Notes: generated by a model not told the origin, from the sequence alone. Positions 35,415 to 43,717 are shown, numbered from the stretch's first letter. The stretch is 64,000 nucleotides of DNA from Solwaraspora sp. WMMD792 (GCF_029626105.1 NZ_JARUBH010000009.1:3596001-3660000); one strand, 5' to 3'. Made by a program: numbers and translations.

Positions 35415-36380
35415 TCAGCTTCCCGCGCCCTGGGCGCTCGCGTTCCCGAAGTTCTGCGCGTCACGCTTGGTATCGAACGGGAAGGTCGTCACCGCGTACG
35501 GATCCTCCCCGATCGCGGCCAGCGCGTCCGGCGTCGAACTACCGGCCTGCTTCGCCGCGATGAACTGGTCGTACTGCTCCGGGTCGACCACCCGCATTTC
35601 GAAGTTCATCATCGAGTGGTACGTGCCACACAGCTCGGCGCACCGGCCGACGTAGGCGCCGTTCTGTTCGATGGTCACCTCGAACTGGTTGCGGATGCTG
35701 CCCGGGAAGACGTCCCGCTTGAACAGCAGCTCCGGTACCCAGAACGAGTGGATCACGTCGGTGCTGGTCTCCTCGAACCGGATGGTCCGCTCCGACGGCA
35801 CCACCAGCACCGGGATGATGTCGGACGAACCGACCGTCGACGCCACCGTGTTGGCGTCCTCGCCTACCCCGTCACGGTAGTTGAACTGCCAGTTCCACTT
35901 GAACGCGACGACCTCGACGGTGACGTCCGGGTCCTCGCTGAGCCGGTCGACGTCGGTCTGCACCACAGCCGTGTAGTAGAACAGCACCGACACGACCAGG
36001 ATCGGCGCGATGGTGTAGAGGAACTCCATCGGCATGTTGAACCGGGTCTGCACCGGCAACTGGTCACCGCGCTTGCGGTACCGGATGATGCACCAGAAGA
36101 TCAGGCCCCAGACGAAGACGCCGACCGCGAGCGCCGCGATCACCGAGGCGATCCACAGGTCGTACATCCGGTGGGCCTGCGGGGTGATGCCCTGCGGCCA
36201 GCCGAAGCCGCCGAACGCAGCCCCGACGTCGCAGCCAGTAAGCAGGGTGAGCAGTGCCGCGCCGCCGAGACCGAGCTCGACGGCCCGCAACCGGAGCTGC
36301 CGCCGGCCGGGCCCGCGCCGTGCGCGCGTCGGCTGCCGGCCGTCGGCCGACGGCTGCCCTGCTGAATCGCTTGCGACCAC
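35415..36380 (-). CDS. ctaC: cytochrome aa3 oxidase subunit II
   Basis: A 321-residue lipoprotein subunit carrying CuA. The lipobox is LLTGC with Cys50, so an unusually long, basic N-terminal region precedes the signal segment. Two TM helices follow (about 75-95 and 125-145), then a periplasmic-side cupredoxin domain with the CuA ligands in CAELCGTYHSMMNFEM and an upstream VIHSFWVPEL His. The GTG at 36380 has GGAGG nine bases upstream; the alternative start at 36455 would lengthen the already long N-tail. First gene of ctaC-ctaF. It receives electrons from QcrC within the supercomplex. Confidence 0.96.
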   Translation of the reverse strand: MVASDSAGQPSADGRQPTRARRGPGRRQLRLRAVELGLGGAALLTLLTGCDVGAAFGGFGWPQGITPQAHRMYDLWIASVIAALAVGVFVWGLIFWCIIRYRKRGDQLPVQTRFNMPMEFLYTIAPILVVSVLFYYTAVVQTDVDRLSEDPDVTVEVVAFKWNWQFNYRDGVGEDANTVASTVGSSDIIPVLVVPSERTIRFEETSTDVIHSFWVPELLFKRDVFPGSIRNQFEVTIEQNGAYVGRCAELCGTYHSMMNFEMRVVDPEQYDQFIAAKQAGSSTPDALAAIGEDPYAVTTFPFDTKRDAQNFGNASAQGAGS

Positions 36381-36583
36381 CTGGTCCTGCCTCCCTCGCG
36401 GTGCCACCGATGCCACCTGTGGCAACCGGAACGACCTGGCCACGCGTGACGACATCGGCGATCAAAGGCGTCACCGACGGTCGCAGATTACTCGACCCGA
36501 CAGGTCACCATCGGCGTGGGGTCTGGTTTGTCACCCGCCACGACCACCGGCGGGCCAGCCCACGGCCGGTACCGTCGACGGCT

Positions 36584-37723
36584 GTGGACTATCTCGACGC
36601 CGCGACCGCCGCACCGCTGCACCCGGTCGCCCGGGAGGCGCTGTCGGCGGCGCTGACCGACGGCTGGGCCGACCCGGCCAAGCTGTACACCCGGGCCCGC
36701 CGGGCCGGTCAGCTCCTCGACGCGGCCCGGGAGGTCACCGCCGACGTGCTGCGGGTTCGCACCGACGAGATCTCCTTCACACCCAGCGGTACGGTCGCCG
36801 CGCACGCCGCCGTCCTCGGCGGTCTCGCCGGGCGACGGCGGGTCGGGCACACCCTGGTGCACTCGGCGGTCGAACATTCGGCGGTGCTGCACGCCGGGCA
36901 GCGGCACACCGCCGACGGCGGCGAGGCGGTGTCGGTGCCGGTGGACCGGCTCGGCCGGATCGACCTGGCCGTCTGGTCGGCGGCGGTGTGCCGGCCGGGT
37001 GTGGCGTTCGCCGCACTGATCAGCGCCAGCCACGAGGTGGGTACGGTCCAACCGGTCGCCGAGGCGGCCCGGGTGTGCGCCGCGCACGGGGTGCCGCTGT
37101 ACGTCGACGCCGCCCAGTCGGTGGGTCGGGTGCCGGTGCCCGACGGCTGGTCGGTGCTGACGGCCAGCGCCCACAAGTGGGGCGGGCTGCCGGGCGTCGG
37201 GGTGCTGGTGGTCCGCAAGGGCACCCGGTGGGAGTCGCCCTACCCGGCCGATGAGCGGGAGTTCGGCCGTACGCCCGGAGCGGTGAACCTGCCGGCGGTG
37301 GTCGCGTCGGCGGCGGCGCTGCGCGCGGCGGCCGCCGAGGCGCACGCGCAGGCCGCCCGGTTGTCGGCGCTGGTGGACCGGATCCGCGCGACGGTGGCCG
37401 CGACGGTGCCGGACGTGGAGGTGGTCGGCGACCCGACCGACCGGCTGCCGCACCTGGTCACCTTCTCCTGCCTTTACGTCGACGGTGAGGCGCTGCTGCA
37501 CGCACTGGACCGGCGCGGCTTCGCAGTCTCCTCCGGCTCGTCGTGTACGTCGTCGACGCTGCGCCCGTCACACGTGCTGGAGGCGATGGGGGTGCTGTCG
37601 CACGGCAACGTCCGGGTCTCGCTGCACCGGGACACCACCGAGGCCGAGGTGGACCGGTTCCTGGCCGAGTTGCCGCAGGTGGTGGCCGACCTGCGGGCCG
37701 AGGCCGGAGTGGTCGGCCTGTGA
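36584..37723 (+). CDS. cysteine desulfurase (NifS/IscS-like, class V aminotransferase)
   Basis: A PLP enzyme of 379 residues that releases sulfur from cysteine as a persulfide. Seen are SASHEVGTVQP (PLP-stacking region), VDAAQSVG (Asp binding the ring nitrogen), SAHKWGG with the Schiff-base Lys198, and the active Cys321 in GSSCTSSTLRPSHVLEAMG. The GTG at 36584 starts directly at DYLDAATAAPLHP, the normal family N-terminus. Its stop overlaps the TusA-like gene by four bases, so the sulfur acceptor is probably the neighbouring protein. The gene is divergent from ctaC with a 203-bp gap. Likely feeds tRNA thiolation or other persulfide-dependent pathways. Confidence 0.92.
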   Translation: MDYLDAATAAPLHPVAREALSAALTDGWADPAKLYTRARRAGQLLDAAREVTADVLRVRTDEISFTPSGTVAAHAAVLGGLAGRRRVGHTLVHSAVEHSAVLHAGQRHTADGGEAVSVPVDRLGRIDLAVWSAAVCRPGVAFAALISASHEVGTVQPVAEAARVCAAHGVPLYVDAAQSVGRVPVPDGWSVLTASAHKWGGLPGVGVLVVRKGTRWESPYPADEREFGRTPGAVNLPAVVASAAALRAAAAEAHAQAARLSALVDRIRATVAATVPDVEVVGDPTDRLPHLVTFSCLYVDGEALLHALDRRGFAVSSGSSCTSSTLRPSHVLEAMGVLSHGNVRVSLHRDTTEAEVDRFLAELPQVVADLRAEAGVVGL

Positions 37724-38010
37724 CCGGCGACGGCGCGGCACCGCAGCCCTCCGGCTGCGAGACGGCGCAGCCACCTGGTAGCGAGGTGGCGGAGACTCTC
37801 GACTGTCTGGGGCAGCGCTGCCCGCTGCCGGTGATCGCGCTGGCCCGGCGGCTGCCACAGCTGCCGGTCGGGTCGGTGGTCCGGGTGCTGGCCGACGATC
37901 CGGCGGCCGCCCTGGACATCCCGGCCTGGTGCCGGATCCGCAATCAGGAGTTCGTCGCCGCGTCGACCGTCGCCGGCTCCCCCGCCTTCGACGTCCGCCG
38001 CACCAGCTGA
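37720..38010 (+). CDS. TusA-family sulfurtransferase
   Basis: A 96-residue protein with the TusA motif DCLGQRCPLPVIAL; Cys34 in CPxP is the persulfide carrier. An N-terminal disordered extension of about 24 residues precedes the domain, and the closing region (RIRNQEFVAAS) matches the last strand of the fold. The GTG start overlaps the cysteine desulfurase stop (GTGA), making it the natural sulfur acceptor of that enzyme. The next feature downstream is the IS30 element, 37 bp away, so any further genes of this operon have been cut off by the insertion. Confidence 0.9.
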   Translation: MTGDGAAPQPSGCETAQPPGSEVAETLDCLGQRCPLPVIALARRLPQLPVGSVVRVLADDPAAALDIPAWCRIRNQEFVAASTVAGSPAFDVRRTS

Positions 38011-38047
38011 GCTGTCCGCCGCACCCACTGCGCGGACGGTGGCGCCA

Positions 38048-38103
38048 CCGATGTGAGGCTGAGATACCTTACGACGCGGGCGGATTCAACCGGTCGTCGC
38101 AAC
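38048..38103 (+). repeat. left terminal inverted repeat of the IS30 element
   Basis: Pairs with 39300-39355. The first 22 bases and a 12-base inner block (GGTCGTCGCAAC) are exact; the middle 21 bases are only about half matched. Confidence 0.8.
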
Positions 38104-38112
38104 AGTGGGTGT

Positions 38113-39273
38113 TTATGCTGCTGACGGGGCTGATAGTAGCTCGGCGAGGGCCTCGGCGGGGGTGCGGATGCCGAGTGTCTTGCGGGGGCGTCCGTTCAAC
38201 TCGGCGGCGACAGCGGCGAGATGCTCGGCACTGTGGACAGAAAGGTCGGTGCCCTTCGGGAAGTACTGCCGCAGCAACCCGTTGGTGTTCTCGTTGCTGC
38301 CCCGCTGCCACGGCGAGTGCGGATCGCAGAAGTAGATGTCGATCCCGGCAGCGATCGACACCTCGACGTGGCGGGCCAACTCCCGGCCCTGGTCCCACGT
38401 CACCGACCGCCGCAACTGCTCGGGCATTGTCCGGATCGCCGCGATCAACGCATCCCGCACCTGCACCGCGTCGCGCCCGTCGGGCAGGTGCAGCAGCATG
38501 CAGAACCGGGTCGACCGCTCCACCAACGTCCCGATCGCCGACGCCCCGTTACGGCCGATGATCAGGTCGCCCTCCCAATGTCCGGGCACCGCCCGGTCAG
38601 CGACCTCCGCCGGCCGGTCCCGAATGTTGACCATGTCCGACAACCGGCCCCGCCGCTCACGCTCACGCCGACGCGGCCGCCGCAACGCCCGCCCCGTGCG
38701 CAGACACGCCGCCAGTTCCCGCCGCAACGCGCCCCGGCCCTGCACGTACAACGACTGGTAGATCGTCTCCGGTGAAACCCGCATGCTCTCATCGTCGGGG
38801 AACGCGGCCACCAGCCGCAGACTGATCTGCTCCGGTGACCACCGCAACGTCAACCAGTGCTGCACCACCATGTGTAGCCGCTCGTCGGCGGCCAGCTTCG
38901 CGACCTTCGGCCGTCTTGCCCGTTGCCTGGTCATCTTCTCGGCAGGTCCGGCCCGATAGGGGCCCCGCCAACCCTTGTTGCGGGTGACCTCCCGACAGAT
39001 CGTCGACGGCGAGCGACCCAACCGGGTCGCGATCGACCGCTGCGACTCGCCCCGCGCCAAGGCCAGGGCGATCTCCTCCCGCTCATCGAACGACAGGTAG
39101 CGGCCCGACGCCGCCCGAGGTCCGTTGCTCTTCACCCCACCAGCCTCGGCGAACCACCGCAGCTCAGTGGGATGAGTGACCCCGGCGTGTCGTCCCGCCT
39201 CCTCGTTCGACATACCCGCCCGGACCGCGTCCCAGAACGCGACCCGCCGGAACCGGGGCAGTGATCTAGACAT
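38113..39273 (-). CDS. IS30-family transposase
   Basis: A 386-residue DDE transposase. An N-terminal helix-turn-helix (LSFDEREEIALALARGESQR and SIATRLGRSPSTICREVTRN, typical of IS30) precedes the RNase H-like catalytic core. The acidic triad is D236 (HWEGDLIIG), D294 (VTWDQGREL) and E328 (GSNENTNG), with the 33-residue D-E spacing usual for the family. The ATG at 39273 has AAGGGAG five bases upstream; a TTG at 39291 is a less likely start. No frameshift or missing residue, so the element should be able to move. Confidence 0.95.
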   Translation of the reverse strand: MSRSLPRFRRVAFWDAVRAGMSNEEAGRHAGVTHPTELRWFAEAGGVKSNGPRAASGRYLSFDEREEIALALARGESQRSIATRLGRSPSTICREVTRNKGWRGPYRAGPAEKMTRQRARRPKVAKLAADERLHMVVQHWLTLRWSPEQISLRLVAAFPDDESMRVSPETIYQSLYVQGRGALRRELAACLRTGRALRRPRRRERERRGRLSDMVNIRDRPAEVADRAVPGHWEGDLIIGRNGASAIGTLVERSTRFCMLLHLPDGRDAVQVRDALIAAIRTMPEQLRRSVTWDQGRELARHVEVSIAAGIDIYFCDPHSPWQRGSNENTNGLLRQYFPKGTDLSVHSAEHLAAVAAELNGRPRKTLGIRTPAEALAELLSAPSAA

Positions 39274-39299
39274 CGCAACTCCCTTGATCAACTCAGGTG

Positions 39300-39355
39300 T
39301 TGCGACGACCCCTTGAACCCGAGGCGCAGGTTAGGTATCTCAGCCTCACATCGGC
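39300..39355 (-). repeat. right terminal inverted repeat of the IS30 element
   Basis: Reverse complement of the left end 38048-38103, with the same exact outer 22 bases. It ends 76 bases before the start of the methyltransferase gene. Confidence 0.8.
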
Positions 39356-39431
39356 GTGTCCAGAGGGTCGGCCGCCCGCGCACGCTACAGGTAACGAACG
39401 TCATGCTCGGGTCGAAGAGGTGCGTGCGAGG

Positions 39432-40046
39432 ATGGCGGGCGTGAGCGCGCAGAACGGGTGGAGCAAGCTGCTGGAGTCCAACCCTGGGCACTCACAGTGG
39501 TACGTCGACCGGTTCCGGTCACTGGCCCGCGACGGTGCCGACCTCGACGGCGAGGCCCGGCTGGTCGACGCGATGCTGCCGCGTACGGCACGGGTGCTGG
39601 ACGCCGGCTGCGGTCCCGGCCGGGTCGGCGCGGCTCTGGCCGCCGCTGGTCACGACGTCGTCGGCGTCGACCTGGACCCGGTGCTGATCGACGCCGCCCG
39701 GCAGGACCACCCGGGCCCGCGGTGGCTGGTCGGCGACCTGGCCGGGTTGGACCTGCCCGCACAGGGCATCACCGACGGCTTCGACGCGATCGTCAGCGCC
39801 GGCAACGTCATGACGTTCCTGGCTCCGGACACCCGCCGGGAGGTGCTGCGCCGGATGCGGCTGCACCTGCGCGACGGTGGCCGGATCGCGGTCGGGTTCG
39901 GCACCGACCGGGGCTATCCGGTCACCGACTTCCTGGCCGACACGCACGCCGCCGATCTGGTCGAGGATCTGCTGCTGGCGACCTGGGACCTGCGCCCGTA
40001 CCGCGACGACTCCGATTTCCTGGTCGCGGTGCTGCGACCGGCCTGA
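39432..40046 (+). CDS. class I SAM-dependent methyltransferase
   Basis: A 204-residue methyltransferase with SAM motif I VLDAGCGPGRVG, the acidic motif II VVGVDLDPVLID, a GDLAGLDLP adenine-region motif, and the later strand GGRIAVGFG. It begins with NGWSKLLESNPGHSQWYVDRF, typical of small-molecule methyltransferases. The substrate is unknown. The start is either ATG at 39432 or GTG at 39441; the latter has GAGG nine bases upstream. Its own promoter region may have been affected by the IS30 insertion ending 76 bases upstream. It faces the following small gene on the opposite strand. Confidence 0.88.
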   Translation: MAGVSAQNGWSKLLESNPGHSQWYVDRFRSLARDGADLDGEARLVDAMLPRTARVLDAGCGPGRVGAALAAAGHDVVGVDLDPVLIDAARQDHPGPRWLVGDLAGLDLPAQGITDGFDAIVSAGNVMTFLAPDTRREVLRRMRLHLRDGGRIAVGFGTDRGYPVTDFLADTHAADLVEDLLLATWDLRPYRDDSDFLVAVLRPA

Positions 40047-40055
40047 CCCCGCCGG

Positions 40056-40358
40056 TCAGGTCAGCTGGCGACCGTCGGGCGGGTCGACCCACACCAGCTG
40101 TACGGGGCGGACCATCCCGTACATCCGCAGTGCTGCCTTGACACCGCTGAACGGGTTGGGCAGGCCGCCGTTGGTCGGTACGACCACGGCTTCGTCGTCG
40201 AACGCCAGTCCCCAGCCGAGCACTCCACCGTCCTCGCCGGCCTCGGTCTCCGCACAGATCGCGAAGCGCGCCGGCACCTGCTCGGACGCCTGCTCTGTCA
40301 TCATCTGCCGGACACTCACAGGCGTCTCCGACTGACGTCCTACCTCGTCGAGCCCCAT
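40056..40358 (-). CDS. 100-residue protein of unknown function
   Basis: The ATG at 40358 is preceded by a perfect AAGGAGG at five bases, which strongly supports translation. The protein has a charged N-terminal helix (SVRQMMTEQASEQV), then strand-rich sequence (ARFAICAETEA, VLGWGLAFDDEAVVVPT) and a helix (FSGVKAALRMYG) before a final strand pair (RPVQLVWVDPP). It looks like a small alpha/beta domain. I do not recognise the family. It is divergent from, and only 15 bases away from, a decayed DUF5753 regulator fragment, which suggests this locus once held an accessory gene pair. Confidence 0.7.
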   Translation of the reverse strand: MGLDEVGRQSETPVSVRQMMTEQASEQVPARFAICAETEAGEDGGVLGWGLAFDDEAVVVPTNGGLPNPFSGVKAALRMYGMVRPVQLVWVDPPDGRQLT

Positions 40359-40373
40359 AGCAGCCTCCTTCAG

Positions 40374-40622
40374 TTGCTGCGGCCCGAGGACGGCCCGCAT
40401 CAGGCCAGCGCCATTGGGCAGTTCGCACTACTCGAGTTCGGTCACGGCATCCGGCCGGTGGCATACACGGAGCTTCTCGACGACGCCGTATTCGTACATG
40501 ACCTCGATCGGGTCCGCACGTACCAGTGGGTCGCCGACAACCTTCGCGAGCTCGCGCTCCCGCCCGCCGAGACGCTCAACTGTCTTCAGACAGAGCTGAA
40601 CCGGTGGTCGAAGGCGGGGTGA
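40374..40622 (+). pseudogene. C-terminal remnant of an XRE/DUF5753 regulator
   Basis: The 82-codon frame matches the end of the DUF5753 domain found in Scr1-type XRE regulators of Streptomyces and Micromonospora: GQFALLEF, then an aromatic-acidic stretch (YTELLDDAVFVHDLDRVRTY) and the closing helix (ADNLRELALPPAETLNCL). The N-terminal HTH and most of the DUF5753 domain are missing, there is no ribosome site, and the first codon is a TTG abutting the neighbouring gene. The rest of the gene was probably lost by deletion. No DUF397 partner is seen. Confidence 0.6.
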
Positions 40623-40635
40623 GCTGAGCAGAGAT

Positions 40636-40702
40636 CAAGATCAGGTGAGCGCTGTGGACGTCTCAACCGCGAGGTGAGGTCCATGGCGCTCACCTGATCT
40701 TG
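40636..40702. repeat. large palindromic element, 17-bp perfect stem with structured loop
   Basis: Arms 40636-40652 (CAAGATCAGGTGAGCGC) and 40686-40702 are exact reverse complements. The 33-base loop can itself pair (TGGAC with GTCCA, then CTCA with TGAG). It lies between the DUF5753 remnant and adoK. It may act as a terminator for adoK, whose stop is at 40804, or be a copy of a dispersed palindromic repeat. The interval 40703-40803 shows nothing else. Confidence 0.75.
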
Positions 40703-40803
40703 GCCACCGACGCTGTCGTGAGTGCGCGGGCCAACGCTGTTGCGAGGCGAGCGGGCGGGTGGGCGAGCCGGTAGACGGCGCGGCCGGCGGTGCAAGCAGT
40801 TTG

Positions 40804-41781
40804 TCAGGCCGGCAGGTGGGCGCGGACGTCGTCGGCGACGGTGTCGCCGTACGAGTCGGCGAGCCGCTTGAGGAAGAGGTCCGGCTTGACGGCGTACTCC
40901 TGCGGTCCGGTGGTCTCCAGCACCAGCGCGGCGAGCAGGCAGCCGACCTGCGCGGCGCGTTCCAGGCCGAGGCCCCAGCCGAGGGCGGCGAAGAAGCCGG
41001 CGCGGAAGCCGTCACCGACACCGGTCGGGTCGTCGGCGACCACGTCGCGGGCCACCGGTACGTGGATCCGCTCGATGCCCCGGCCGGTGATCTCCACCCC
41101 GTCGGCGCCGAGCGTGGTGACCCGTACCGACACCAGGTCGAGCACCTGGTCGCCGGTGAGGCCGACCTTGCTCTCCAGCAGCGACCGCTCGTACTCGTTG
41201 GTCAGCAGGTACTCGGCGCCGTCGATCAGCTGCCGGACGTCCTCGCCGCTCATCCGGGCCAGCTGCTGCGACGGGTCGGCAGCGAACCGGTAGCCCCGGG
41301 CCCGGCACTCGGCGGAGTGCCGCAGCATCGCCTCGGGGTCGTTGGCGCTGACCAGCACCAGTTCAAGGCCACCCACCCGGGCGGCGACCGGCGCCAACTC
41401 GATGTTGCGGGCCTCGCTCATCGCACCGGCGTAGAAGGACGCGATCTGGCACAGGTCGTCGTCGGTGGTGCAGACGAAGCGCGCCGTGTGCGCCAACTCG
41501 CTGACATGCACCGAGTCGCAGTCGACGCCGTGGCGCTCCAGCCAGGAACGGTAGTCGGCGAAGTCGGCGCCGACCGCGCCGAGCAGCACCGGGCGCAGAC
41601 CGAGCTGGGCCATCCCGAAGGCGATGTTCGCCGCCACCCCGCCCCGGCGGACGACCAGGTCGTCGACGAGGAACGACAGGGACACCTTGTCCAGCTGATC
41701 GGCGATCAGCTGGCCGGCGAACCGGCCGGGAAAGTGCATCAGATGGTCGGTGGCGATCGAGCCGGTGACGGCGATCTTCAT
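40804..41781 (-). CDS. adoK: PfkB-family kinase, probable adenosine kinase
   Basis: A 325-residue ribokinase-fold enzyme. It starts MKIAVTGSIATDHLMHFPGRF and has the first PfkB glycine motif RRGGVAANIAFGMAQLG (sugar-binding), the second motif DDPTGVGDGFRAGFF with the catalytic Asp of the anion-hole GxGD, and an N-terminal lid segment. It resembles mycobacterial adenosine kinase (Rv2202c), which also neighbours ctaC and erpA, so phosphorylation of adenosine to AMP is the best call. A GAGGG-type ribosome site precedes the ATG at 41781. Other sugar or nucleoside substrates remain possible. Confidence 0.87.
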   Translation of the reverse strand: MKIAVTGSIATDHLMHFPGRFAGQLIADQLDKVSLSFLVDDLVVRRGGVAANIAFGMAQLGLRPVLLGAVGADFADYRSWLERHGVDCDSVHVSELAHTARFVCTTDDDLCQIASFYAGAMSEARNIELAPVAARVGGLELVLVSANDPEAMLRHSAECRARGYRFAADPSQQLARMSGEDVRQLIDGAEYLLTNEYERSLLESKVGLTGDQVLDLVSVRVTTLGADGVEITGRGIERIHVPVARDVVADDPTGVGDGFRAGFFAALGWGLGLERAAQVGCLLAALVLETTGPQEYAVKPDLFLKRLADSYGDTVADDVRAHLPA

Positions 41782-41954
41782 GAGGGCCCTCGGGTGTCGG
41801 GGGTACGGAAATCGTGCGCGGGCCAGCTTACCGGGACGGGAGCCACCGGAACCCGTACCTGTCTCAACTATGCACGTTCAGCGCACAACCGACCGACTGC
41901 CGCCCAGGGCCGGACTGACGTCTGCCCCGGACGGCACCGAAAGGACCGATCGGA

Positions 41955-42323
41955 TCAGTGGAAGGAGTCGCCGCAGGCGCAGGAGTTCTGCGCGTTCGGG
42001 TTGTCGATGGTGAAACCCTGCGCGTCGATCCGGTCCGCGAAGTCGATCTTCGCGCCGGTCAGGTACGGGGCGCTCATCCGGTCCACCACGACCTCGACGC
42101 CACCGAAGTCGTCGACGATGTCCCCGTCGAGCGACCGCTCGTCGAAGAACAGCTGGTACCGCAGGCCGGAGCAGCCGCCGGGCTGTACGGCGACCCGCAG
42201 CCGCAGGTCGTCGCGGCCTTCCTGGTCGAGCAGTGCCTTGACCTTCTCGGCCGCCACGTCGGTGAGGACGACGGTGGTCGAGGCGGCGGTCTCGGCCGTT
42301 TCGGACTGCGCTGATGTGCTCAC
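41955..42323 (-). CDS. erpA: HesB/IscA-type iron-sulfur cluster insertion protein
   Basis: A 122-residue A-type carrier that delivers [4Fe-4S] or [2Fe-2S] clusters to target enzymes. The three conserved cysteines are present: one in QPGGCSGLRY and two in NSCACGDSF. The core strand-helix pattern LTDVAAEKVKALLDQEG is standard, with a short acidic N-terminal extension. Two nearby genes fit its role: the cysteine desulfurase-TusA pair on one side and the Fe-S enzyme NadA on the other. The 173-bp gap to adoK suggests its own transcript. Confidence 0.95.
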   Translation of the reverse strand: MSTSAQSETAETAASTTVVLTDVAAEKVKALLDQEGRDDLRLRVAVQPGGCSGLRYQLFFDERSLDGDIVDDFGGVEVVVDRMSAPYLTGAKIDFADRIDAQGFTIDNPNAQNSCACGDSFH

Positions 42324-42490
42324 GTGAAGGTCTCCCCTGCGACGGTGCGAATTCGTCCGTATCAGGTAACGCTAACCGGCCGGGCCACGATTCCCAATCC
42401 GGGTGGCCACAATCCGTACGTGATCCGCCGCGCATCCCACCATCCGGAAGATCACCAGGAACTCACCGTCCCACAGCCGCCGGCACGCCG

Positions 42491-43657
42491 TCAGCGGCTC
42501 CACTGGCCGGCCAGCCGGGCGGCGATCCCGCGCAGCCCGTCCGCCGGCCGGGCCAGTGCCTGCGCCAGCCCACCGCCGGTCTCGCCGCCGAAGTGGTCCA
42601 CGAGGGCGTACGCCTCGGTGACGCCGGCCGCGGCCGACTCCCGCCGGCCGGTGGACACCTGGCCGGCGAGCACTACGCAGGGCAGTCCCCGGTCCCGGGC
42701 CGCGCCGGCCACCCCGGCGACCACCTTGCCGCGCAGTGACTGGTGGTCGAACGACCCTTCCCCGGTGATCACCAGGTCGGCGGCGTCCAGCGCGGCGGGC
42801 AGCCCGATCAGCGCGGTGACGAGGTCGATGCCGGACTCGCACCGCCCGCCGAGGGCGAGCAGCGCGGCACCGATGCCACCGGCGGCGCCGGCCCCGGGTA
42901 GCGCGGCCAGCTCCGGCGGGCAGCCGGGCAGCTCCGCGACCAGGGTGCCGGCGAACCGTTGCAGCGCGGCGTCGAGCAGCAGTACGTCGGCCCGGTCGGC
43001 ACCCTTCTGCGGCCCGTACACGTTGCTGGCCCCGTGCAGCCCGGTCAGCGGGTTGTCGACGTCGGTCGCGGCGACCAGCTCGACTCCGCGCAGCCGGGGT
43101 GCGCCGTCGAGGCGGTCGACCCCGGCGAGGGCCGCGCCGCCGAACGGCAGCGCGTAGCCGGCGGCGTCGAGCGGGGTGACCCCCAGCGCGGTGAGCATGC
43201 CGGCACCGGCGTCGTTGGTGGCCGACCCGCCGAGCCCGACGACCACCCGACGGGCACCGTGTTCGACCGCCGCGACCAGCAGCAGCCCGAGGCCGTACGA
43301 GGTGGTGTGTTTCGGGTCACGTTCGGCTTCGGCGAGCAGGTGCAGCCCGCACGCCTGGGCGCTCTCCACGTACGCGGTCGGGCCGGCGGTCGCGGTCCCC
43401 CCGGCCCCCGGGCCGTCGACCAGCAGGATCTCGCCCGGCACCGGTCGGCCGAGTGGGTCGACCGTCGGTACCGGGACCCGCCGGCCGGCGGTCGACTCGG
43501 CCAGCACCTCGACGAATCCCGGACCGCCGTCGGACAACGGACGCAGCACCAGTTCGTCGGTCGGCGCCCGGTCCCGCCACCCGGTGGCGACGGCGGCGGC
43601 CACCTCGGCGGCGGGCAGGGTGCCGGCGAACTTGTCCGGACAGATCAGGACCCGCAT
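42491..43657 (-). CDS. glxK: glycerate 2-kinase (GlxK family)
   Basis: A 388-residue kinase phosphorylating D-glycerate. The family start MRVLICPDKFAGTLPAAEVA and LRPLSDGGPGFVEVL, GLGGSATNDAGAGML (glycine-rich phosphate site), ATDVDNPLTG and ASNVYGPQKGA, and VITGEGSFDHQSLRGK near the C-terminus all match. The ATG is at 43657, and the gene is divergent from nadA with a perfect palindrome between the two. In mycobacteria the orthologue (Rv2205c) is likewise next to erpA. It probably feeds glycerate into glycolysis. Confidence 0.93.
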   Translation of the reverse strand: MRVLICPDKFAGTLPAAEVAAAVATGWRDRAPTDELVLRPLSDGGPGFVEVLAESTAGRRVPVPTVDPLGRPVPGEILLVDGPGAGGTATAGPTAYVESAQACGLHLLAEAERDPKHTTSYGLGLLLVAAVEHGARRVVVGLGGSATNDAGAGMLTALGVTPLDAAGYALPFGGAALAGVDRLDGAPRLRGVELVAATDVDNPLTGLHGASNVYGPQKGADRADVLLLDAALQRFAGTLVAELPGCPPELAALPGAGAAGGIGAALLALGGRCESGIDLVTALIGLPAALDAADLVITGEGSFDHQSLRGKVVAGVAGAARDRGLPCVVLAGQVSTGRRESAAAGVTEAYALVDHFGGETGGGLAQALARPADGLRGIAARLAGQWSR

Positions 43658-43665
43658 GGTTTGGC

Positions 43666-43683
43666 AGTGTGGCAGGCCACACT
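43666..43683. promoter_or_regulatory. 8+8 perfect inverted repeat between glxK and nadA
   Basis: AGTGTGGC and GCCACACT are separated by two bases, in the 60-bp gap between divergent glxK and nadA. The position suits an operator for one or both genes. The regulator is unknown. Confidence 0.5.
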
Positions 43684-43717
43684 TGGGCTGGTCGCAGGCG
43701 GGCGGACCTGTGCGAGC

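Larger units (their letters stand above)
38048..39355. mobile_element. IS30-family insertion sequence, apparently intact
   Basis: The 1308-bp element has one intact transposase gene, on the minus strand, and 56-bp imperfect terminal inverted repeats. The outer 22 bases (CCGATGTGAGGCTGAGATAC plus CT) are identical at both ends, and about 44 of 56 positions match overall. I see no target duplication directly outside the ends, so the exact boundary or insertion history is uncertain. It lies between the tusA-like gene and a methyltransferase gene. Confidence 0.88.

Noticed and set aside
38048-39355. Larger transposon or prophage around the IS30 gene
   Set aside because: Only one transposase and terminal repeats are present; flanking genes are ordinary chromosomal genes.
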